A stretch of 64,000 nt of DNA, taken from assembly GCA_903860915.1 (NCBI GenBank), contig CAIOSJ010000021.1:1-64000 (forward strand). The letters are read 5' to 3'. Source of the DNA: an uncultured Actinomycetes bacterium (lineage in GTDB: Bacteria > Actinomycetota > Acidimicrobiia > Acidimicrobiales > RAAP-2). Positions 54,572-61,844 of the stretch are shown one piece after another (within the stretch, counting starts at the first letter, position 1; each line of letters starts with the position of its first letter). Both the position numbers and the translations under genes were made by a program. The notes beneath the pieces were generated by a model. It searched no databases, was not told the DNA's origin, and saw only the letters and a program-made list of their open reading frames with translations.

Positions 54572-56635
54572 GGTGAATATTCCTGCTTTGTGCAGAGCAC
54601 GGGTCTTCAGCTCGGACTGCGCCGAACGCTGATTTACCGAGACCACCCGTCGCCATCGACGGTCTGTTCCGAGCACCCACGAGAACGTGTCGTCACTCAA
54701 GAGTAATGACAGGGTCTCGGCAATGCTGGCTTGCAGACGTGGGTTTTCTATTGGAACCAAAACCTCAATGCGACGGTCTAAATTACGTTCCATTAGGTCC
54801 GCTGACCCTATGTACATCAGGACATCCACGTCGGTCAACTGCCCGAACACGAATACTCTCGAGTGCTCCAGGAACTCCCCCACCACACTTCGCACGGTGA
54901 TGTTGTCGCTAAGACCTTCGACACCCGGCCGCAGGCAACAGAGTCCTCGAACGATCAGACGCACCGTCGCACCCTGCTGACTCGCTCGATACAACGAATC
55001 AATAATCGCAATATCAGTAAGCCCATTCACCTTTATATGAATAAGGCCATTGACGCCTTTACGCGCCTCGGCATCAATCAAGGAGATAATTGTTGATCGT
55101 GTATCAATTGGACTAACTACGAGCTTTTGGTACGTCACTTGCTTAGAGAAACCCGTAAGAAAATTAAATAACTCTCCGACGTCCTGCGTGATCTCTTCGT
55201 CGCAGGTCAAAATTCCAAAGTCCTCGTAGACTCTCGCCGTCCGAGAGTTGTAGTTACCCGTTCCGATGTGAGCGTAACGTCGCAGGCCGGATTTTTCTCG
55301 TCGGACCACCAGGGCTGTCTTCGAGTGCGTTTTTAGACCCATAACTCCGTACACAACATGCACTCCGGCGTCCTCCAAAGCCTTCGCCCATTCAATGTTG
55401 GCCGCCTCGTCAAAGCGCGCCTTGAGTTCGACTAGCGCGGCGACCTGTTTGCCGCTTTCAGCGGCACGAATGAGTGACGCCACAATTGGAGAATCGCCGC
55501 TCGTCCGGTACAGAGTTTGCTTGATGGCCACAACATCCACGTCAGCGGCCGCCTGAGACACAAAGGCCTCGACCGAATCACTAAAAGACTCGTAGGGGTG
55601 GTGGAGAAGTATGTCACCTTCTCGCATCACCTGAAAAATATTAGCGACACCTCCGTCGCCAATCAGCCTCGGAGGCGTTTGGGGTGACCAGCTTTCCGAC
55701 TTCAATTCTGGGCGGTCGAGGCCGTAGAGAAACCAAAGATCGCCTAGACCAAGTGCGGCGTCAGACAAGTACACCTGAGACTTTTCTACCTCAAGCTGAG
55801 ATACGAGTAGCTCCAGCAAATCTGGGGCAATGTCGCGGTGGACTTCTAAACGCAGAGCTTCACCAAAGCGTCGTCGACGGAGTTCGATTTCGAGCGCGAC
55901 GAGAAGATCATCGGCTTCATCGTCGTCAATGGACAGATCGGCGTTGCGGGTCACTCGAAACAGGTCAGCGCGACCGATGGTCATTCCAGGGAAGAGCCGA
56001 TCCAAGTTTCCAATAATGATGTCCTCCAGGAGACACCAGCGCGAGCCGTCGCCTACTGCGTGGAAACGCGGCAGGATAGACGGAACCTTTATTCTCGCCG
56101 CCCTTTCTTCGCCCGTGGTCTGTTCTCGAACTAGAACCACGATGTTGAGTGAAAGGTTCGAAATCATTGGAAAAGGGTGGCCTGGATCAACCGCTAGAGG
56201 GGTGAGCACTGGATAGACATTTTTCTCAAAATATACTCTCAGTTCGTCCCGCTCGTCGCGGGACAATTGCTCGTAGCGAACGAGTCCGATGCCTGCATCG
56301 GACAGGCGTGGTAGCAAGGAGCCCAGGACGAAATTGTCCTGCCGATCACAGAGGCTGACAACTCGATCGTGAATAGCGCGCAATTGTTCACGAGGCCTCA
56401 TGCCATCTCGACTCCGCTTGTCAACGCCAGCGGCCACCTGGTCTTCCAGGCTAACGACTCTCACTTGGAAGAATTCGTCAATCATCTCAGCAAAAATTGC
56501 CACGAATTTACATTGTTCAAGCAGTGGCGTTTCAGGATCTTCCGCGAGATCAAGCAAGCGCGAACCAAATTCGAGCCGAGAAAGCTCCCGGTTGGAGAAC
56601 CTCTCTACGCCGAATTCCTCGATATTGATTCCCAT
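54566..56635 (-). CDS. ppk1: Polyphosphate kinase 1
   Basis: Polymerises phosphate from ATP into polyphosphate. The 689-residue enzyme opens with NRELSRLEFGSRLLDLA, contains LLHHPYESF, a catalytic His in HIGTGNYNSRTARVYEDFG, and RLIVRGLCCLRPG, with a C-terminal NRRIEV-like DRRIEVLVPIENP. Normal length. ATG at 56635. Its stop overlaps the convergent YbhN gene by six bases (TTATGA). Confidence 0.96.
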   Translation of the reverse strand: MGINIEEFGVERFSNRELSRLEFGSRLLDLAEDPETPLLEQCKFVAIFAEMIDEFFQVRVVSLEDQVAAGVDKRSRDGMRPREQLRAIHDRVVSLCDRQDNFVLGSLLPRLSDAGIGLVRYEQLSRDERDELRVYFEKNVYPVLTPLAVDPGHPFPMISNLSLNIVVLVREQTTGEERAARIKVPSILPRFHAVGDGSRWCLLEDIIIGNLDRLFPGMTIGRADLFRVTRNADLSIDDDEADDLLVALEIELRRRRFGEALRLEVHRDIAPDLLELLVSQLEVEKSQVYLSDAALGLGDLWFLYGLDRPELKSESWSPQTPPRLIGDGGVANIFQVMREGDILLHHPYESFSDSVEAFVSQAAADVDVVAIKQTLYRTSGDSPIVASLIRAAESGKQVAALVELKARFDEAANIEWAKALEDAGVHVVYGVMGLKTHSKTALVVRREKSGLRRYAHIGTGNYNSRTARVYEDFGILTCDEEITQDVGELFNFLTGFSKQVTYQKLVVSPIDTRSTIISLIDAEARKGVNGLIHIKVNGLTDIAIIDSLYRASQQGATVRLIVRGLCCLRPGVEGLSDNITVRSVVGEFLEHSRVFVFGQLTDVDVLMYIGSADLMERNLDRRIEVLVPIENPRLQASIAETLSLLLSDDTFSWVLGTDRRWRRVVSVNQRSAQSELKTRALHKAGIFTS

Positions 56636-56685
56636 GTATTTGCCCCGATGACTTCGACGTACGCCAGAAGTCTAAACGCCACGAG

Positions 56686-56691
56686 TACGCT
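56686..56691 (+). promoter_or_regulatory. Probable leaderless -10 box of the SEDS gene at 56698
   Basis: TACGCT ends six bases before the GTG at 56698; no ribosome site precedes the gene. Confidence 0.45.
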
Positions 56692-56697
56692 TAGTTT

Positions 56698-58071
56698 GTG
56701 ACCAACGCCAAGCAATCATTGAGGTTCTTGCGCCGAAGTGAATCGAAGCGCTCCTCCAGCGCTCCTCGGCGCACTATCGAAATTGGGCTGTTGGTTCTTT
56801 CCTTCCTCATCATTACGTCTTTTTACGTATTGGCCTCCTTGGGTGCTCACGGTCACATACCAGCGCGACTGTACGCATTCCTAGCGATAATTTTTGGTTT
56901 GTCGGCGGCGGCCCACATTTCAATTGCCCGTTACGCGCCGAGGTCTTCCCAAGTTTTGCTACCACTCGTTAGCCTGCTCAACGGAGTCGGTTACGTCGAA
57001 ATAGCTCGATGGAACCCTGTTAAGGCAGAATACCAATCTTTCTGGACTTTTGTGAGTGTGGTAGGTCTATTTACGGTTTTAAAATTTGTTCGGCGGATTC
57101 GAGACCTCGATCGATATCGCTACACGATGTTGATAGCCGCTGCGGCGTTGATGCTGGTCCCTCTTCTACCCGTAATCGGCCTCAACGTGAATGGAGCGCG
57201 ACTATGGATTCACCTAGGTGGACTTACCTTCCAGCCGGTTGAGTTAGCCAAAATTCTCTTGGTGATATTTTTCGCCTCGTACTTCGCCTCGAATAAGGAG
57301 ATGCTGGCAACTCCAACGCAGCGTATTGGTTCACGTCGGGTAATAAATTTTTCAACTCTGGTACCCATTTTGGCTACTGGAGCTTTTGCTTTGCTGGTAC
57401 TGGGCGTAGAGAACGATATTGGTTTCGCGATGCTCTTAGTGTCGTTCTTTGTAACCCTGTTGTGGATAGCAACCGGCCGACTCCTCTACATCGGCGTCGG
57501 AGTAGCCGCCATGGGCGTAGGAGGAGTAATTGCGAATAATTTCTTCCATCAAGTCCACCAGCGCTTTTCAATATGGCTAGATCCATGGAGCAGTCACGCT
57601 CTGGCCCACGGGAGCCAGCAACTTATACAAGGATGGTTCTCCCTGTCGGCTGGTGGCTTAGCGGGTACCGGCTTGGGATTAGGACAATCCGGACGTTGGG
57701 TCTTTGCGATTACCAGTGACATGATATTTTCCGCCATAGGAGAGGAACTCGGTTGGCTCGGCATTGTCCTCGTGATCACCGCCCTACTGCTCATCGTCGG
57801 AGAGGGTCTCAAAATCGCTCAAAAGAGTCATTCTGATTTTTCGCGTTTAACCGGCGTAGGCCTGGCTTTAATTCTCGGGTTCCAGTCGTTTTACATCTGC
57901 GCTGGTGTCCTACGCCTGCTGCCATTGACCGGTATTACCTTGCCATTCGTGGCCTACGGAGGTAGTTCGTTGATTGCGAATTACGCGATAATTGCGTTGT
58001 TACTGCGAATTTCCGACGAAAACAACACCGTACGAGCCGGCGGACATGTCAGCCGCATTAACTTTGATTAG
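56698..58071 (+). CDS. SEDS-family peptidoglycan polymerase, Rv0017c-like (FtsW/RodA)
   Basis: A 457-residue protein with about 12 membrane segments resembling the RodA of mycobacteria: LLPLVSLLNGVGYVEIARW, NGARLWIHLGGLTFQPVELAK, VENDIGFAMLL with the catalytic Asp of SEDS polymerases, SDMIFSAIGEELGWLG and LPLTGITLPFVAYGGSSL. The usual QPSEF or QPAEF is QPVEL here. In mycobacteria this gene pairs with pbpA; here it stands alone. GTG start at 56698. A second, more conventional rodA lies at 58527-59666. Whether this one acts in elongation or division is not decided by sequence. Confidence 0.85.
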   Translation: MTNAKQSLRFLRRSESKRSSSAPRRTIEIGLLVLSFLIITSFYVLASLGAHGHIPARLYAFLAIIFGLSAAAHISIARYAPRSSQVLLPLVSLLNGVGYVEIARWNPVKAEYQSFWTFVSVVGLFTVLKFVRRIRDLDRYRYTMLIAAAALMLVPLLPVIGLNVNGARLWIHLGGLTFQPVELAKILLVIFFASYFASNKEMLATPTQRIGSRRVINFSTLVPILATGAFALLVLGVENDIGFAMLLVSFFVTLLWIATGRLLYIGVGVAAMGVGGVIANNFFHQVHQRFSIWLDPWSSHALAHGSQQLIQGWFSLSAGGLAGTGLGLGQSGRWVFAITSDMIFSAIGEELGWLGIVLVITALLLIVGEGLKIAQKSHSDFSRLTGVGLALILGFQSFYICAGVLRLLPLTGITLPFVAYGGSSLIANYAIIALLLRISDENNTVRAGGHVSRINFD

Positions 58072-58517
58072 ACGTAAAACTGGCTAAGAACAGATTCGGC
58101 ACAGAGGATAGGCGCTGCGACTGTCTCACGAAGGGCTAGAACGATTGCGTCTGTAGGTCGACAGTCAAGAATCACACGACCCTGGGGAGACCGCAGATCA
58201 AGTTCTGCGTAGAACACGCCATCTTCGTACCTGACAATTCGAACTGCCACTACTTCAGTTTTCGTCTGCCGTAGAACAGAAGAAAATAGCTCGTGAGTCG
58301 ACGGACGCGGACCCGGAAGAAAATGCTGAGCGGCGGCGATCGCCTGCGCCTCTGGCAAACCGACAGGGAAGGGCAGACCTCTATACGGTGACTCCATTTC
58401 CTGCAGGTTGACTATTGGTGCCGGTGAAGGGAGGTTAAAACTCACGGTCGCAAGACTCATGAGGCGAAAAACGAGTTGATCGTCGGCAACCTCTAAATCG
58501 TGAGCCCTTTCTTCCAT
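58068..58517 (-). CDS. Bifunctional nuclease (BFN/DUF151) family protein
   Basis: A 149-residue protein with the BFN domain: APIVNLQEMES, GLPFPVGLPEAQAIA, GPRPSTHELFSSVL and CRPTDAIVLALR. Some members cut DNA and RNA; the role in bacteria is not known. ATG at 58517 is used; ATG at 58460 would give a more typical length. Last gene of the alaS-rodA operon; its stop overlaps the SEDS gene at TTAG. Confidence 0.82.
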   Translation of the reverse strand: MEERAHDLEVADDQLVFRLMSLATVSFNLPSPAPIVNLQEMESPYRGLPFPVGLPEAQAIAAAQHFLPGPRPSTHELFSSVLRQTKTEVVAVRIVRYEDGVFYAELDLRSPQGRVILDCRPTDAIVLALRETVAAPILCAESVLSQFYV

Positions 58518-58526
58518 GGCCTAATA

Positions 58527-59666
58527 CTAACTTCCCAGCCGTCGAGTTACCGATAGCACAACTCCACCCGCAGCAAAAAACACAATCGCCGCCGAGCCGC
58601 CGTAACTAATCAAGGGCAGAGGAATTCCAGTCACGGGCATAATCCCCATGGTCATGCCAATATTCTGGAAACAACTAAACGAAAAGAAGACAAAAATACC
58701 GACACAGAGCAGCTGACCGAGACGGTCCTTAGCGTCACGAGAAGCAACGAAAATTCGGAAGCTCACGAATGCCAGCAGGGCTAGCACTATCGACGATCCC
58801 ACAAAGCCGACTTGCTCGCCAATGGCGGAGAAAATAAAGTCAGTTCGTTGTTCGGGAACGTAGCCCAGAGTCGTCTGCAAGCCATGAAAAAAACCCGAGC
58901 CGGTGATGCCGCCCGCACCGATTGCATTCTTGGCGTTACTCACGTGATAAATCAAGGCCTGAAGATTGGGATCGTTCGTCGAACTACTCTGATTGATGAA
59001 AGCAGTGAAGCGACCTATTTGGTACTTGTGCAGGATCTGCAAATAGACCCCCAGGAGAACAACCACGATGCCGCCTACTGCCAAGGTGACCATAAGACGT
59101 GGGGGAACTCCAGCAATTACGAGCATCACAGCAATGACCAGGACGATGATGATCACTGTGCCCAAGTCCGGCTGAAAGAAAATCAGTATCAGCGGCAGAG
59201 CCGCCATACACAACATTCGACCAACGTCCCTCATTACTAGGCCCTCTGGCCGTCGAGCACAGTACGTAGCCACGGACAGAATTAAAGCGAGAACTGCGAA
59301 TTCACTTGGTTGCACTTGGAACAACTTGAGATCGAACCAACGCTGTGCCCCTAGGGCACTCGAGCCAAAGAAACGGACGGCAATCAGACTGAGAACTGAC
59401 GCAACGTAGAAGGGAGTCGTAACTATTTCCAAACGTCGAATATCAATTCGAGAAATGAGATACATGACAACCACACCCAGCGAGACGAATATCAGTTGAC
59501 GCTTCAGATAGAAAGCAGGGTCATCACCGGCTGCCAATAGTGGATCGCGCGTGGCACTGTAAATCATGGCGACTCCGACAAGCCCCACGGAGACGAAAGC
59601 GACGAAGAGACTTCGATCTAAACGGTTACGTACCTGAGCGTGAGAACCATCGAGGAGCACACTCAT
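58527..59666 (-). CDS. rodA: Rod-shape determining SEDS protein RodA
   Basis: A 379-residue membrane peptidoglycan polymerase of canonical type: LGAQRWFDLKLFQVQPSEFA, FFQPDLGTVIII with the catalytic Asp, RTDFIFSAIGEQVGFVG and MPVTGIPLPLISYGGSA. About ten membrane segments. ATG at 59666 overlaps aroE by ATGA. Partner penicillin-binding protein not in the window. With the gene at 56698 the region encodes two SEDS proteins converging on a BFN gene. Confidence 0.92.
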   Translation of the reverse strand: MSVLLDGSHAQVRNRLDRSLFVAFVSVGLVGVAMIYSATRDPLLAAGDDPAFYLKRQLIFVSLGVVVMYLISRIDIRRLEIVTTPFYVASVLSLIAVRFFGSSALGAQRWFDLKLFQVQPSEFAVLALILSVATYCARRPEGLVMRDVGRMLCMAALPLILIFFQPDLGTVIIIVLVIAVMLVIAGVPPRLMVTLAVGGIVVVLLGVYLQILHKYQIGRFTAFINQSSSTNDPNLQALIYHVSNAKNAIGAGGITGSGFFHGLQTTLGYVPEQRTDFIFSAIGEQVGFVGSSIVLALLAFVSFRIFVASRDAKDRLGQLLCVGIFVFFSFSCFQNIGMTMGIMPVTGIPLPLISYGGSAAIVFFAAGGVVLSVTRRLGS

Positions 59667-60451
59667 TGCGACACCGCCGCGAAAAGAACTTTAGGGTCAA
59701 TCACGCAATCGAACCACCACTCAAATTGGCGTCGCGCTTGGAAAACCAGCATGCTCTTACCGTTCATAATGGCGCAACCGCGGTCATTCATGTCGCGCAG
59801 CCAAGGTGAAAACTCGGGGTTGTAGGTAATATCTACGGCGAGGCACGATGGCGAATATTGGTCATCTATAGACCTTCGTCCACGACCTTCTCCAGCCGAC
59901 GTGGGAATTGTGTTCACGATAAGGTCGAACAAAGCCTCGCCTTGTTCGTTGAAGGATAGCCCCGGTAACTGAGAGCGGATACGACTTCCCGCAATCTCAT
60001 TTCTCCCGAAAAGAGTGACTGATGAGCAGCCTTTTCGTAGGAGCGCTTCGGCAATAGCCTTGGCCGACCCTCCGGTGCCGTGAATCGCCACATCTGTGTT
60101 GTGGCTCACTTCGAAGCCACAGTTCTCCACCGCATCTAAGAATCCATCACCATCGGTCGAAGTACCTAGCCATCCGACATCGGTTAGTTTCATGCTGTTC
60201 ACGGAATTTATCAATTTCGCGGTTGGCGTGAGACCAACGCAGTACTCGGAGATAATTTCCTTGAGGGGCATTGTGACCGAAAGAAATTTGAAGCCATCAA
60301 TTAACTCGCCAAAGCGCTTGAGTGACTTCCGATCTACCTGCAGAGCCGTTGACTCGCCGGAAACCCCAACTTCGCGCAACGCCGCCTGATGCAAACGCGG
60401 AGACAGTGAGTGGCTAACGGGATCTCCAATGACAGCGGAAATGTATTTCAC
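59663..60451 (-). CDS. aroE: Shikimate dehydrogenase
   Basis: Reduces 3-dehydroshikimate in chorismate synthesis, which feeds both tryptophan and menaquinone genes of this window. The 262-residue product has VIGDPVSHSLSPRLHQAAL, SVTMPLK with the catalytic Lys, the Asp of TSTDGDGF, and HGTGGSAKAIAEAL for cofactor binding. It overlaps mltG and rodA by ATGA on both sides. Confidence 0.93.
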   Translation of the reverse strand: MKYISAVIGDPVSHSLSPRLHQAALREVGVSGESTALQVDRKSLKRFGELIDGFKFLSVTMPLKEIISEYCVGLTPTAKLINSVNSMKLTDVGWLGTSTDGDGFLDAVENCGFEVSHNTDVAIHGTGGSAKAIAEALLRKGCSSVTLFGRNEIAGSRIRSQLPGLSFNEQGEALFDLIVNTIPTSAGEGRGRRSIDDQYSPSCLAVDITYNPEFSPWLRDMNDRGCAIMNGKSMLVFQARRQFEWWFDCVIDPKVLFAAVSQ

Positions 60452-61437
60452 GAGATGCCTCGGGATGCTGCGAGTTTTTCGTTGATCAATTGCTCTGCGA
60501 ATGTCGTCGAAAACGCTTCGGTTCCTGACGAGTCAATCAAAGTGAAGTAGAGCCAAGTTCCCTTCGGCGGACTAAGGATTGATTGCATAGCCAATTCAGA
60601 TGGCACGCAAATGGGTGTGGGGGTCAGGCCAGCTGACTTATAGGTGTTGTAGGGCGTGTTCAAAGTCAACATAGTGTGCGTTACTCGGCCACCATCGAGA
60701 CCAAGATAGTAGAGAATGGTTGCATCCATTTGTAGCCCTCCTCCGCGCTGCAGTCGATTCAAGATCACCCGAGCCACTTTCGGCATATTCTTCGCATAGA
60801 AGGCCTCTTTTTCGACTATCGAAGCCGCAATTACAAGTTGGTAGGCGTTCAGCCCATGAATGGAAGTCCGAGACGTCAAACCCACCGACGCAGCGTGCAG
60901 TAAAAACTTCGATTGCATTTGAACGAGGAGTTCCCTCGGTGTAATTCCCGACGACAAGGCGTAGAGTCCCGTACCAAGCAATCCTTCGAGTGACGCACGT
61001 GGTCTAAATGGGCTAGCAATTGATAATTGAGCAGCTTGGTCTCTGAAAGCCAGGGCGAAAGATTCACTAACCTGAGAAGCCAAGGACAACGTGATTTGAC
61101 GAAGCGTCATTCCGGGTTCAACGTCCAGGGCCCGTACGTTGGGCCCCGATCTGAGCAGGGACAGGACACTAGTCACGTTTGAATGTTCGGGCAGCCTGTA
61201 AAAACCGGGCTGAACGTATGGACTCCCAAGAAACAACGAGTCGAGACGGAAAACAAACTCCGACTCAATAATCCCATTCTTCTGTAGATTTTGCGATACG
61301 GACGACAGGGTCTCATTCGGATATACCCGTATGACTTGAATCTTGTGCGACGCGAGAACTGGGAAACTCGCCCACAGAACCCAGCCAAAAAGAACAACGA
61401 ACACGCCTACTGCTGCTTGAAGGAGACGCCCTTTCAC
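60448..61437 (-). CDS. mltG: Endolytic murein transglycosylase MltG
   Basis: Membrane-anchored enzyme that cleaves nascent glycan strands. The 329-residue protein has an N-terminal membrane anchor (AAVGVFVVLFGWVLW), a LysM-like region VIRVYPNETLSSVSQNL, and the YceG domain with catalytic Glu in VIAASIVEKEA, LQMDATILYYLG and TPYNTYKSAGLTPTPIC. GTG at 61437 follows the ruvX stop directly. Confidence 0.93.
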   Translation of the reverse strand: MKGRLLQAAVGVFVVLFGWVLWASFPVLASHKIQVIRVYPNETLSSVSQNLQKNGIIESEFVFRLDSLFLGSPYVQPGFYRLPEHSNVTSVLSLLRSGPNVRALDVEPGMTLRQITLSLASQVSESFALAFRDQAAQLSIASPFRPRASLEGLLGTGLYALSSGITPRELLVQMQSKFLLHAASVGLTSRTSIHGLNAYQLVIAASIVEKEAFYAKNMPKVARVILNRLQRGGGLQMDATILYYLGLDGGRVTHTMLTLNTPYNTYKSAGLTPTPICVPSELAMQSILSPPKGTWLYFTLIDSSGTEAFSTTFAEQLINEKLAASRGIS

Positions 61438-61842
61438 TTAGGCGTCCAGAAAACTTTGGAGAATCACTACAGCCGTTGCGGAGTCGATGATGGGTCGCTG
61501 ATCTTTGGATCGCACCCCAGCTTCGCGTAATGATTTTTGCGCCGAGACGGTTGTCAAACGTTCGTCAAAAAAGCTGCACTTAACACCTGGTATCGCCTGC
61601 TGCACTCGGAGTATGAATTCATCCGCCATTTCCGTACTTGAGGTTTCTCGACCCGAAAGAGACGTGGGTCGTCCAATGACGATCAAGTCGACCATCTCCT
61701 CGCTAGCTATCGCCGCAACAGCGTCATAGATACCATCGTCGACAGACAGCGCTGGGCGCGGGAAACCCAACGTACGGCCCGAATCTGAAATCGCCACGCC
61801 TACTCGCTTGGTGCCAGGATCTAAGGCCATGACGCGACCCAT
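61438..61842 (-). CDS. ruvX: Putative pre-16S rRNA nuclease YqgF/RuvX
   Basis: A 134-residue RNase-H-fold protein that trims the 5' end of 16S rRNA. It has VMALDPGTKRVGVAISD with the first catalytic Asp, LIVIGRPTSLSG, FFDERLTTVSAQ with the Glu, and the final Asp in IIDSATAVVIL. It starts two bases after alaS. Confidence 0.93.
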   Translation of the reverse strand: MGRVMALDPGTKRVGVAISDSGRTLGFPRPALSVDDGIYDAVAAIASEEMVDLIVIGRPTSLSGRETSSTEMADEFILRVQQAIPGVKCSFFDERLTTVSAQKSLREAGVRSKDQRPIIDSATAVVILQSFLDA

Positions 61843-61844
61843 GA

